DNA of 6,560 bases from Bacteroidota bacterium (GCA_013203755.1 JABMPI010000375.1:1-6560); one strand, 5' to 3'. Shown: positions 1-6,184, numbered from the stretch's first letter. The notes: generated from the letters alone by a model not told the origin. Numbers and translations are program-made.

Positions 1-720
1 ATACCATCCATCGCCCAAAACGGCACCAATTGCATTGTTTTTTTGAAGCATGGAAGTAACATCGTAGGTTTGATATTGAAGTCTTTTGTTGTAACTCGTC
101 CAACCCGGTGTAAAAAGCTCATCTCCAACTTTATTGCCATTCAAATAGAGTTCATAAACCCCGTGCGAAGTCACATAAACTCTGGCTGATTTGATTTTCT
201 TCGCAGTAGAAAATTCATTCCTGTAATATTGTGCAGGTTGAGATTCTTCAATTTCTTTTTCATTTGGTAAAGTAATCCACGATGCTGTCCATAAAGCCTC
301 TTCCAAAATTCCCATTTCCCAAAATGCAGGCTCGCTCCAATCAGTTACTTTGTTGTTGTTATCCCAAGCGCGAACTTGCCAATAAACACGTTGCATCGAT
401 TCTAATGCAGCTCCCTCATAACTTATATTTACCGATTTGTCGCTGGGTACTTTTCCGGTTGCCCACACCTGTTTGCTCTTTTTCGAAAGATTCGACTTTG
501 AATCGGCAACACGGATTTCGTAAGCTGTCTGGCTTACATTATTTTCTTCAGAAAGAATTTGCCAACTTAATCGAGGTGTTTTAATATCAATACCAATTGG
601 ATTTACGTGGTACTCGGTAACCAGTTTTACTACCTGAGTTTTTGCATAACTCTGCTGTACAAATACAAAGAATGCAAAAGTAAAGAGAATAGCTTTTAGT
701 AAAGTTTTTAAGTGATTCAT
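1..720 (-). CDS. Secreted alpha-L-rhamnosidase, GH78 type (partial, N-terminal 240 residues)
   Basis: Releases terminal L-rhamnose from polysaccharides or glycosides outside the cytoplasm. The frame is open from the ATG at 720 to the window edge, giving 240 residues; full-length family members have roughly 700-1100, so the catalytic (alpha/alpha)6 barrel lies outside the window. Residues 1-26 form a signal peptide (K5, hydrophobic 8-22, cleavage after S-Y-A). Residues about 30-137 form the Ig/Fn3-like N-terminal domain, with NPIGID..PRLSW and QRVYWQVRAWD..WSEPAFWEMG as seen in rhamnosidases. From about 165 begins the Bac_rhamnosid_N beta-sandwich, with the hallmark stretch SHGVYELYLNG..VGDELFTPGWTSY..RLQYQTYDVT and then LGDGWY. 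It is the last visible gene of a rhaT-rhaM-rhamnosidase series, 146 bp after rhaM, with no TAnnTTTG promoter match in that gap, so probably co-transcribed. Whether the protein is periplasmic or surface-exposed cannot be told: the mature N-terminus (KTQ) has no lipobox cysteine. The family is secure; the exact substrate is unknown. Confidence 0.93.
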   Translation of the reverse strand, partial: MNHLKTLLKAILFTFAFFVFVQQSYAKTQVVKLVTEYHVNPIGIDIKTPRLSWQILSEENNVSQTAYEIRVADSKSNLSKKSKQVWATGKVPSDKSVNISYEGAALESMQRVYWQVRAWDNNNKVTDWSEPAFWEMGILEEALWTASWITLPNEKEIEESQPAQYYRNEFSTAKKIKSARVYVTSHGVYELYLNGNKVGDELFTPGWTSYNKRLQYQTYDVTSMLQKNNAIGAVLGDGWY

Positions 721-866
721 ATTTTTTAGTTTAAGTTATTTGTAAATGATAAATATCTTCAGCTTCATTTTTTAAAGATTGAGTTAAGATTGAATGGATT
801 GAATAGAGATTGATAATAGTTACCGTTTCAATCCTATCAATCTCTTTTTTTCAATCTTCTATCAAT
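721..866. repeat. Nested GATTGA / TCAATC inverted array between rhaM and the rhamnosidase gene
   Basis: Four GATTGA hexamers (777, 788, 797, 808) are followed by four TCAATC hexamers (828, 837, 851, 862) on the plus strand. Bases flanking each hexamer also match a partner: 805-815 pairs with 835-845 (11 bp perfect), 786-794 with 850-858 (9 bp) and 776-782 with 862-868 (7 bp), giving three nested stems. In addition 796-803 is the perfect complement of 827-834 (8 bp), which crosses the 11-bp stem and would be an alternative or pseudoknot pairing. The last unit overlaps the rhaM stop codon. It may be a folded spacer in the rhaM-rhamnosidase transcript that protects or punctuates the upstream message, or a short intergenic repeat element. 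The rest of the gap, next to the rhamnosidase start, is AT-rich with no promoter match. Confidence 0.6.
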
Positions 867-1181
867 CTATTCCATATAAAAAACCTCTTCCAATTCAGCC
901 ATTACCGGCGAATTATCGGGATTTGTTTTCATAACGTCAGCCATAAATTTCCACCAAAGCTGAACGATTTCTGTTTCACCCAAATTTTGCGAACCTCCAT
1001 CGCCCGACACTTTTTGAAATGCAAAAAGTGTATTGGTCTCTTCATCTAAAAATATGGAATATTCACTAACACCAGCCTTTTTTAATAATGTTTTTAACTC
1101 GGGCCAAATTTCATTGTGCCGTTTTATATATTCCTCTTTTTGCCCTTCATTTAAGTACATTTTGAATGCTAATCGGTTCAT
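867..1181 (-). CDS. rhaM: L-rhamnose mutarotase RhaM
   Basis: Interconverts the alpha and beta anomers of L-rhamnose in the cytoplasm, supplying the form used by the downstream enzymes. The start at 1181 (MNRLAFKM) gives 104 residues, exactly the length of E. coli RhaM (YiiL), and begins at the first conserved beta strand. An in-frame ATG at 1226 would add 15 residues that do not belong to the family fold. The family motif YxxRHNxIWPEL is at residues 18-29, with the catalytic H22 and with Y18 and W26 in place; the C-terminal signature WWKFMADVM..NPDNSPV..ELEEVFYME closes the protein. It is a dimeric alpha/beta ferredoxin-like fold in known members. It lies 150 bp downstream of rhaT and 146 bp upstream of the rhamnosidase gene, all on one strand, which fits a rhamnose operon. 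Confidence 0.97.
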   Translation of the reverse strand: MNRLAFKMYLNEGQKEEYIKRHNEIWPELKTLLKKAGVSEYSIFLDEETNTLFAFQKVSGDGGSQNLGETEIVQLWWKFMADVMKTNPDNSPVMAELEEVFYME

Positions 1182-1231
1182 TTTATTATAGATTTTAGAA
1201 TCAAGTATCAAGACACAAGATTTCAAATAAT

Positions 1232-1272
1232 TACATTTCAGTCTTCGTTTTTACACCTCCTCCAAGGGAGAG
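1232..1272 (-). repeat. Possible degenerate REP-like intergenic element
   Basis: On the minus strand this stretch reads CTCTCCCTTGGAGGAGG followed by TGTAAAAACGAAGAC. It is much richer in G and C than its AT-rich surroundings, and it can fold into a small hairpin (1257-1261 with 1266-1270, including one G-T pair). Short CTCCC..GGAGG hairpins recur between genes in many Bacteroidota genomes, so this may be a worn copy. Only one copy is in the window, so the assignment is a guess. Confidence 0.25.
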
Positions 1273-1295
1273 TTCGTTCCAACTAACTTCACCGA

Positions 1296-1317
1296 AAAAG
1301 AGTATTTTTTCTCTTTT
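1296..1317 (-). terminator. Weak AT-rich hairpin after rhaT
   Basis: Fourteen bases past the rhaT stop codon, AAAAGAG and CTCTTTT form a 7-bp perfect stem around an 8-base loop; on the minus strand the second arm ends in a short T run. With only two G-C pairs it is weak. It may cause partial termination or mark a processed 3' end between rhaT and rhaM, rather than a full stop. Confidence 0.35.
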
Positions 1318-1331
1318 CAATCAATTTAGAA

Positions 1332-2384
1332 CTACATGGCATTTCCAATTCCCACCAAAACAACCGATAACAGAATTACTGCAATTCCGGCAGTAATTGT
1401 CCATTTGGTTTTTGGTGCAACGCCTGTCCATTCCTTGCGATAAATGCCCCACATATTTGCGGTTAAAATAATGGTTGACATGTGCAAAATCCAAGAGGAG
1501 GCACCATTCCCTAATTTACTTTCACCCATTCCATAAAAGAAAAATTGCAAAAACCAGGTTGTTCCGGCAAGCGCTGCAAATATTATATTTTTCGAAATTG
1601 GTGTTGATTTATTGGTAAAATCTACATACGATTTGTTTTTTAAACTAAGAATGGTAGTCCAGATTAAGTTGGTGGATAAACCGCCCCAAAGTATTACAAC
1701 AAAAGTTACGTTATTTTGAAACAATGGATTAAATCCTGCGGCCACAGCAGCTTCTGCCATTGGTTTTCCGGCTTCAATTCCAAAGTTAAAAAACGAACTC
1801 AAAATACCAGAGAACACCGCAATTATCAATCCTTTGACTAAACTAAATTCAGCTACACTTTTTTTCTGTTCTTCCTCCGAAAGTTCTCGCTCTTTCATCA
1901 TCCCGGCTTTTCCCGAAAGAGCAATTCCAATTAAACAAACTAACACACCGAGCAATACCAGCTGTCCGCCAGGTGTTGCCATCATATCGGTAAACGAAAT
2001 TTTTCCTACAGTAGGATTTATATTATAATAGATAGAAGGAACAATGGCGCCAAAAGCAGCGCAAAATCCTAACACTACAGAATTACCCAAAGACATTCCC
2101 AAATAACGCACTCCCAGTCCATAAGTCAATCCGCCAATACCCCACAGCAAGCCCATAATAAAAGTAAAAAACAAAATTTGAGCTGAACTTGCAGAAATAA
2201 TTTCAACAAAACCCGGAACGGTTAAATATGCTGCCAACGGAGGCACAATTAACCACGAGAAAAGCCCGCCAACAATCCAATAACTTTCCCAGGCCCAACC
2301 TTTTACTTTGTTAAATGGCATATAAAAACTCCCCGAAGCAAATCCGCCAATGGAGTGAAAAATAATTCCTAATAAAGCTTGCAT
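1332..2384 (-). CDS. rhaT: L-rhamnose/H+ symporter RhaT
   Basis: Brings L-rhamnose across the inner membrane with a proton. The protein has 350 residues; E. coli RhaT has 344 and the same ten-helix layout. Family signatures are visible along the whole chain: FYMPFNKVKGWAWESYW near residues 20-36 (E. coli FYAPFKKVKKWSWETMW), the WGIGGLTYGLGVRYLGMSLG run at 81-100, KPMAEAAVAAG at 207-217, TWFLQFFFYGMGESK at 276-290, SSWILHMS at 296-303 and the GIGNAM tail. Hydrophobic segments fall roughly at 1-16, 36-57, 68-94, 101-121, 140-157, 182-200, 225-247, 265-287, 297-315 and 327-347, with a charged cytoplasmic loop near 160-180. It is the first gene of the minus-strand rhamnose series and is divergent from an AraC-type regulator 132 bp away. 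No sign of truncation. Confidence 0.96.
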   Translation of the reverse strand: MQALLGIIFHSIGGFASGSFYMPFNKVKGWAWESYWIVGGLFSWLIVPPLAAYLTVPGFVEIISASSAQILFFTFIMGLLWGIGGLTYGLGVRYLGMSLGNSVVLGFCAAFGAIVPSIYYNINPTVGKISFTDMMATPGGQLVLLGVLVCLIGIALSGKAGMMKERELSEEEQKKSVAEFSLVKGLIIAVFSGILSSFFNFGIEAGKPMAEAAVAAGFNPLFQNNVTFVVILWGGLSTNLIWTTILSLKNKSYVDFTNKSTPISKNIIFAALAGTTWFLQFFFYGMGESKLGNGASSWILHMSTIILTANMWGIYRKEWTGVAPKTKWTITAGIAVILLSVVLVGIGNAM

Positions 2385-2441
2385 AATGGTTTAAATAATT
2401 TGGTTTTTTATTTTATGATTTCGATTCACGTTTAAAGAAAA

Positions 2442-2457
2442 ACAAATATATATTTGT
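2442..2457. promoter_or_regulatory. 16-bp perfect palindrome carrying a -7 element on both strands
   Basis: ACAAATATATATTTGT is its own reverse complement. Because TATATTTG occurs on each strand (plus 2449-2456, minus 2450-2443), the same DNA can serve as the -7 element for both rhaT and the divergent AraC-type regulator. For the plus direction no good TTTG -33 element is found near 2425-2428, so that promoter would be weak or activator-dependent; its leader would be about 54 bases. A protein bound here would affect both directions. Confidence 0.45.
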
Positions 2458-2473
2458 AAGTAAGCTAAAACAA
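2443..2473 (-). promoter_or_regulatory. Candidate rhaT promoter (Bacteroidota type)
   Basis: On the minus strand TATATTTG (2450-2443) matches the Bacteroidota -7 consensus TAnnTTTG exactly. A TTG at 2473-2471 lies 20 bases upstream, which fits a partial -33 element. Transcription would start near 2436 and leave a leader of about 50 bases before the rhaT ATG. This is assigned by consensus only. Confidence 0.5.
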
Positions 2474-2477
2474 TGCT

Positions 2478-2492
2478 TAAAATGGCATTTTA
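2478..2492. promoter_or_regulatory. 15-bp palindrome, candidate operator
   Basis: TAAAATG, one central G, then CATTTTA: two perfect 7-bp arms. It sits just upstream of the candidate rhaT -33 element and about 30 bp before the regulator start, where an activator or autoregulatory site would be expected. AraC-family proteins more often use direct repeats, so the bound protein is uncertain. Confidence 0.35.
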
Positions 2493-2516
2493 TTTACACT
2501 TTTTGATCCTAATCTG

Positions 2517-3398
2517 ATGTATGAAAACCAAGTAAAATATTTAACCACCAGCGAAGAGGACAACAACTGGGGACTCTACATTAATGTTGCGGGCTCGGTT
2601 AAAATTGGACCAACAGAGAATTATCCTTCGCGAAACCATCCATCGGAATATTTTTTTAATTGGGAGGAAGGTCGCGTGTTAAAAGAGTTTCAGATTAATT
2701 ATATTACTGAGGGTGAAGGTATTTTGGAGAATACAAACGGTACATTCCCACTTAAAAAAGGTTCTGTTTTTATTACTTTCCCAGGAGTTTGGCACCGATA
2801 TAAACCACTAACAAAAACCGGATGGACAGAAAATTACATTGGATTTAATGGTGAGTTGGCAAGAAAGTTAATTGCACAACCACAGTTTGATCCTAAAAAT
2901 CCGGTATTCAATTTTGGCATAAAAGAAGAACTTATTGATACCTATTTAAAGATTTTTGATTTAGTTGAAAAAGAACAACCCGGTTATCAGCAAATTGCTT
3001 CGGGCATGATAATAAAATTGTTGGGCTACATTATATCGTTTGAAAAACAAAAGGGTTTTTCGGGGAAAACAATTGCAAAAGTTATTGAAGTCATTCGTTT
3101 TGAAATGCGACAAAACATTGAGAAAGTATTTGATTTAAAAGCAATGGCGCAAAATCACCATGTTAGCTACTCCTATTTTCGAAAGATGTTTAAAAAATAC
3201 ACGGGTGTTTCGCCAGGTCAGTACCACTTGCAACTACGAATTATGCGTGCTAAAGAACTACTTATTTCCACCGACAAAAGCATAAAAGAAATTAGCTACG
3301 AACTGGGATTTCAATCTATTTTCTATTTCAGCAACATGTTTAAAAAAAAGGAGGGTACTACCCCATCGCATTTTAGGAATAAGAACAGGATGGAGTAA
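2517..3398 (+). CDS. AraC-family transcriptional regulator, probable rhamnose-locus regulator
   Basis: A 293-residue cytoplasmic regulator. Residues about 40-130 form a cupin-like AraC ligand-binding domain (FQINYITEGEG at 58-68, LKKGSVFITFPGVWHRY at 79-95). Residues about 185-288 form the DNA-binding domain with two helix-turn-helix units: the first around 205-228 (LKAMAQNHHVSYSYFRKMF), the second around 255-287 (IKEISYELGFQS..YFSNMFKKKEGTTPSHFR), which is the classic AraC signature. The start at 2517 gives the usual length for the family. Being divergent from rhaT, it most likely activates the rhamnose genes in response to L-rhamnose or a product of it. Bacteroides thetaiotaomicron also uses an AraC-type RhaR for rhamnose, but orthology cannot be shown here, so no symbol is given. 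It converges with ilvC. Confidence 0.92.
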   Translation: MYENQVKYLTTSEEDNNWGLYINVAGSVKIGPTENYPSRNHPSEYFFNWEEGRVLKEFQINYITEGEGILENTNGTFPLKKGSVFITFPGVWHRYKPLTKTGWTENYIGFNGELARKLIAQPQFDPKNPVFNFGIKEELIDTYLKIFDLVEKEQPGYQQIASGMIIKLLGYIISFEKQKGFSGKTIAKVIEVIRFEMRQNIEKVFDLKAMAQNHHVSYSYFRKMFKKYTGVSPGQYHLQLRIMRAKELLISTDKSIKEISYELGFQSIFYFSNMFKKKEGTTPSHFRNKNRME

Positions 3399-3456
3399 AC
3401 ATTTTCATATTTTAAAATTAGACCGAATCCTGCTTCGAAAATGAGGACTCAAAAAG

Positions 3457-3488
3457 AAAATGGCTCCATCTTCCGACAGAGCCATTTT
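3457..3488 (-). terminator. Strong intrinsic terminator of ilvC, possibly two-way
   Basis: AAAATGGCTC and GAGCCATTTT form a 10-bp perfect stem between the convergent regulator and ilvC ends. On the minus strand, 26 bases after the ilvC stop, the loop can continue pairing (two wobble pairs, a U-A and a C-G) to close a GGAA tetraloop of the GNRA class, and the stem runs into TTTTCTTTTTG. These extra pairs and the T run are absent or poor on the plus strand, so it is built mainly for ilvC but probably also stops the regulator transcript. Confidence 0.85.
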
Positions 3489-3513
3489 GAATATAATAAT
3501 TTATAAAATATTT

Positions 3514-4989
3514 CTAGATTATTGCTTCCATAGCTTCCATTGCCTCACGCAATTCAGCACCAATAATTTCAACATCAGAGTAACGAATTTCGTCGTTAAT
3601 TTCAATCAGCTCTTTATTGTCAACGTGTCCGTCTTTTCCATCGTTGAAGTTTTTACCAATTACGTTGGCATCTATTTTGGTCATAAAATCAGCCAATAAT
3701 GGTTTACAAGCATGGTCGAACAAATAGCATCCGTACTCTGCAGTGTCAGAAATTACACGGTTCATTTCGAACAATTTTTTGCGTGCAATGGTATTTGCAA
3801 TTAGCGGAGTTTCGTGCAACGATTCGTAGTAAGCAGATTCAGCTTTAATTCCAGCTTCTCCCATTACGTCGAAAGCCAACTCAACACCAGCTTTTACAAA
3901 GGCAATCATTAATACACCATTATCGAAGTATTCTTGCTCACTAATTTCAACATCGCCAGCAGGAGTTTTTTCGAAAGCAGTTTCACCGGTTGCAGCTCTC
4001 CATGTCAATAAATTTTTATCGCCGGCAGCCCAATCTTCCATCATTGTAGAAGAGAAAGTTCCGTCCATAATATCGTCCATGTGATGCTCGAATAGTGGGC
4101 GCATAATAGTTTTTAATTCGTCAGCTAATTTAAACGCTTCAATTTTGGCAGGGTTCGAAAGTCTGTCCATCATGTGAGTAATACCACCTAATTTTAAAGC
4201 TTCGGTGGTAACTTCCCAACCGTACTGAACTAATTTTGATGCATAACCAGGATCGATTCCTTTTTCAATCATTTTGTCGAAACAAAGGATTGAACCGGTT
4301 TGCAACACACCACAAAGAATGGTTTGCTCGCCCATTAAGTCAGACTTAACCTCGGCAACAAACGATGAGTTTAATACACCAGCTTTATGACCACCTGTAC
4401 CAACACAATATGCTTTTGCAATTTCAAAACCATCGCCATTCGGGTCATTTTCGCGGTGAACAGCAATTAACGTTGGAACACCAAAACCACGTAAAAATTC
4501 AGCTCTAACTTCCGATGCCGGAGATTTAGGAGCAACCATTATAACAGTAATATCTTCGCGAATTTCATTTCCTTCTTCCACAATATTAAAACCGTGAGAA
4601 TACGAAAGACAAGCGCCTTTTTTCATTAATGGAACTGCAGCATTTACTACCGGAGTGTGGTATTTATCGGGAGTAAGGTTTAAAACCAAATCAGCAGTAG
4701 GAATCATCTCTTCGAAAGTTCCAACTGCAAAATTGTTTTCGGTTGAATTCTGATATGAGATTTGTTTCTCATCGATTTCAACCTGACGAATTGCATAAGA
4801 AATATCTAAACCGCTGTCGCGCATATTTAAACCTTGAGCCAATCCTTGTGCTCCACAACCAAGAACTACAATTTTTTTACCTACTAGTTTTTCTACACCT
4901 CCTTCGAATTCAGACTCGTCCATGAAATCGCATTTTCCCAACTGCTCTAACTGAACACGTAAAGGAATTGAATTGAAATAATTTGCCAT
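3514..4989 (-). CDS. ilvC: Ketol-acid reductoisomerase, class II (IlvC)
   Basis: Converts 2-acetolactate and 2-aceto-2-hydroxybutyrate to the dihydroxy acids of valine, leucine and isoleucine synthesis, using Mg2+ and NAD(P)H in the cytoplasm. It has 491 residues, the same as E. coli IlvC, and starts MANYFN like it; at every landmark checked the numbering agrees. The Rossmann motif GCGAQG is at 44-49. Catalytic and metal residues H132, K155, D217, E221, E389, E393 and S414 are all present, the last ones in the duplicated knotted domain that marks class II. In the NADPH 2'-phosphate loop R68, K75 and S78 are kept, but K69 is Q, R76 is Q and Q110 is Y, so cofactor preference may differ from the E. 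coli enzyme. The gene stands alone: its neighbours are two AraC-type regulators and no other branched-chain gene is in view. Confidence 0.98.
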   Translation of the reverse strand: MANYFNSIPLRVQLEQLGKCDFMDESEFEGGVEKLVGKKIVVLGCGAQGLAQGLNMRDSGLDISYAIRQVEIDEKQISYQNSTENNFAVGTFEEMIPTADLVLNLTPDKYHTPVVNAAVPLMKKGACLSYSHGFNIVEEGNEIREDITVIMVAPKSPASEVRAEFLRGFGVPTLIAVHRENDPNGDGFEIAKAYCVGTGGHKAGVLNSSFVAEVKSDLMGEQTILCGVLQTGSILCFDKMIEKGIDPGYASKLVQYGWEVTTEALKLGGITHMMDRLSNPAKIEAFKLADELKTIMRPLFEHHMDDIMDGTFSSTMMEDWAAGDKNLLTWRAATGETAFEKTPAGDVEISEQEYFDNGVLMIAFVKAGVELAFDVMGEAGIKAESAYYESLHETPLIANTIARKKLFEMNRVISDTAEYGCYLFDHACKPLLADFMTKIDANVIGKNFNDGKDGHVDNKELIEINDEIRYSDVEIIGAELREAMEAMEAII

Positions 4990-5030
4990 TTTTTATAATT
5001 TTTGATGATTAATATTTTAAAGTTTTTTAT

Positions 5031-5117
5031 CTCCGTGAAACTCCGTGATTACTTTGTGTAACTCTGTGGTATAGTTATTACACAAAGTTACACTGGAAAA
5101 CTAAAAGCCACACAAAG
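5031..5117. repeat. CTCYGTG tandem units with inverted copies upstream of ilvC
   Basis: Four direct units of about 10 bp run CTCCGTGAAA (5031), CTCCGTGATT (5041), CTTTGTGTAA (5052) and CTCTGTGGTA (5062). Three inverted units follow: TTACACAAAG (5078-5087), TTACAC (5088-5093) and CCACACAAAG (5108-5117). Pairings include 5051-5061 with 5078-5088 (11 bp perfect) and 5056-5068 with 5081-5093 (13 bp, one G-T pair on the minus strand), which exclude each other. Short CACGGAGTTT-like tandem repeats are familiar between genes in Bacteroidota and some other phyla; their role is unknown. Confidence 0.7.
5083..5116 (-). promoter_or_regulatory. Candidate ilvC promoter inside the repeat array
   Basis: On the minus strand TAACTTTG (5090-5083) fits the TAnnTTTG -7 consensus, and TTTG (5116-5113) lies 22 bases upstream as a -33 element, slightly long but tolerable. 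Transcription would begin near 5076, giving a leader of about 86 bases that contains the direct repeat units. Both elements fall within the inverted units of the array. Confidence 0.45.
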
Positions 5118-5296
5118 ATTTCTTAAATAAAATTCTACTTTGCAAAGCAATACATTATTATTTAAAACGAAATGTAAAAATACATCTATTTTAGGTAATT
5201 TTCATGGATTACAATAAATGGGTTCATTTTATTCATTTCGTGATTGAATTAGTATTCAACAAATTAAATTAAATAAAAACTTGCTCTTTTGTAAGA

Positions 5297-6184
5297 CTAC
5301 TTTAGCGATTTAGTTCGATACTGCAAAGGAGGAATACTCACTTCGCGCTTAAAAAACTTAGCAAAATACGATTGATCAGGAAAATTTAATTGAGTTGCAA
5401 TTTCGGTAACACTAAGGTTTGTATGTACCAACAATCGTTTAATTTCTAGAATTTGTTTTGCTTTAATTATTTGCGAAGAAGTTTTTCCGGTAAGCTGATT
5501 CACTGTTTGTGTTAGATGATTGGGTGTCAGTGCCATTTTATCGGCATATTCAGCAACAGTTAAGTTCAACTGATAGTTCTCTTCCACCAATTGGAAAAAG
5601 CGTTTTACAACAATGTGTCCTTTCCCTTTACTTAATCTGTTTTCATCTGTTTTATAGAGGGTCGAACTCGACGTTAAAATTAAATCGAGAAGGGAGCGAA
5701 GCAAATCAATAGAGTACTTCTCTCCTTGTTGAATTTCTGCTATTCCTTTTTTAAATAAACTTTCGAGAAACAAAACATCTTCTTTTGTAATTAATGTTAG
5801 TGGCGGATTGTCTTGCCGAAGGGTAAAAAAGAAAGGAAATTCAATTAAGCGGTTTTGATTGCTTTGATTGATTAAATAAAACTCCTCGGTAAAAATAAAT
5901 ATGAATCCTTCGATATCGCTTGAAAACTCAATTTTATGTGCCTGTCCCGGCGACATAAAAAACACACAAGGCGGTTTAATTTCATATTTATTACCATCGA
6001 TTACATGAAAACCTGACCCCTTAGAAAGATAAAGCACTTCAAAAAAATCGTGACGGTGTGGGTATTTCACACTAAAATGTCGGTTGGCATCAAACACCTC
6101 AACCTGAAATTGCTGACTGTCTTGCTCCGACGAGCTAAAATTGCGCAGGCTGTATACCGGTATGTTTTCTGATTTGGATTTCAT
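5297..6184 (-). CDS. AraC-family transcriptional regulator with cupin sensor domain
   Basis: A 295-residue cytoplasmic regulator when started at the ATG at 6184 (MKSKSENIPVYSLRNF), which is how Bacteroidota members of this type normally begin. An in-frame ATG at 6277 would add 31 residues of unrelated, AT-driven sequence. The N-terminal cupin has HRHDFFE at 43-49 (H43, H45, E49) followed by SPGQAH with H83, a classic cupin ligand-residue pattern, so a small molecule or metal may bind there. The C-terminal DNA-binding domain (about 191-290) has two helix-turn-helix units: LTVAEYADKMALTPNHLTQ from 208, and LSVTEIATQLNFPDQSYFAKFF from 257. It lies on the same strand as ilvC, 307 bp upstream of it, and is divergent from a secreted-protein gene 253 bp away, its likeliest target. 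Its ligand cannot be read from the sequence. Confidence 0.9.
   Translation of the reverse strand: MKSKSENIPVYSLRNFSSSEQDSQQFQVEVFDANRHFSVKYPHRHDFFEVLYLSKGSGFHVIDGNKYEIKPPCVFFMSPGQAHKIEFSSDIEGFIFIFTEEFYLINQSNQNRLIEFPFFFTLRQDNPPLTLITKEDVLFLESLFKKGIAEIQQGEKYSIDLLRSLLDLILTSSSTLYKTDENRLSKGKGHIVVKRFFQLVEENYQLNLTVAEYADKMALTPNHLTQTVNQLTGKTSSQIIKAKQILEIKRLLVHTNLSVTEIATQLNFPDQSYFAKFFKREVSIPPLQYRTKSLK

Larger units (their letters stand above)
4990..5296. other. 307-bp gap between the second AraC-type gene and ilvC
   Basis: No supportable gene. From the ilvC side it holds an AT-rich leader (4990-5030), the CTCYGTG repeat array with the candidate promoter (5031-5117), a 10-bp palindrome CTTTGCAAAG (5138-5147), an AT-rich imperfect stem (5213-5220 with 5225-5233, one bulge) and a 6-bp stem TTGAAT/ATTCAA with a 4-base loop (5244-5259). 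The last two lie just after the second AraC-type gene on its strand and could be its weak terminator, but neither has a convincing T tract. Confidence 0.6.

Noticed and set aside
282..584. Plus-strand 100-codon frame
   Set aside because: It lies antisense inside the rhamnosidase gene, whose protein is clearly recognisable; the plus-strand product has a low-complexity, cysteine- and proline-scattered composition and no family features.
777..867. CRISPR array
   Set aside because: The repeated unit is only 6 bp with 3-14 bp between units and occurs in both orientations, unlike CRISPR repeats and spacers.
1182..1226. In-frame upstream start for rhaM adding 15 residues
   Set aside because: The 104-residue form starting at 1181 has exactly the family length and starts at the conserved first strand; the extra residues have no family match.
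3460..3699. Plus-strand 79-codon frame
   Set aside because: It is antisense to the ilvC 3' end and starts within the terminator hairpin.
5051..5093. Alternative hairpins as an ilvC transcription attenuator
   Set aside because: With the candidate promoter at 5083-5116 the distal arm lies upstream of the expected start, so neither hairpin could form in that RNA; no leader peptide rich in Val, Leu or Ile was seen.
5138..5147. CTTTGCAAAG palindrome as an operator
   Set aside because: A 10-bp AT-rich palindrome is expected by chance in such DNA and it does not sit at a convincing promoter position.
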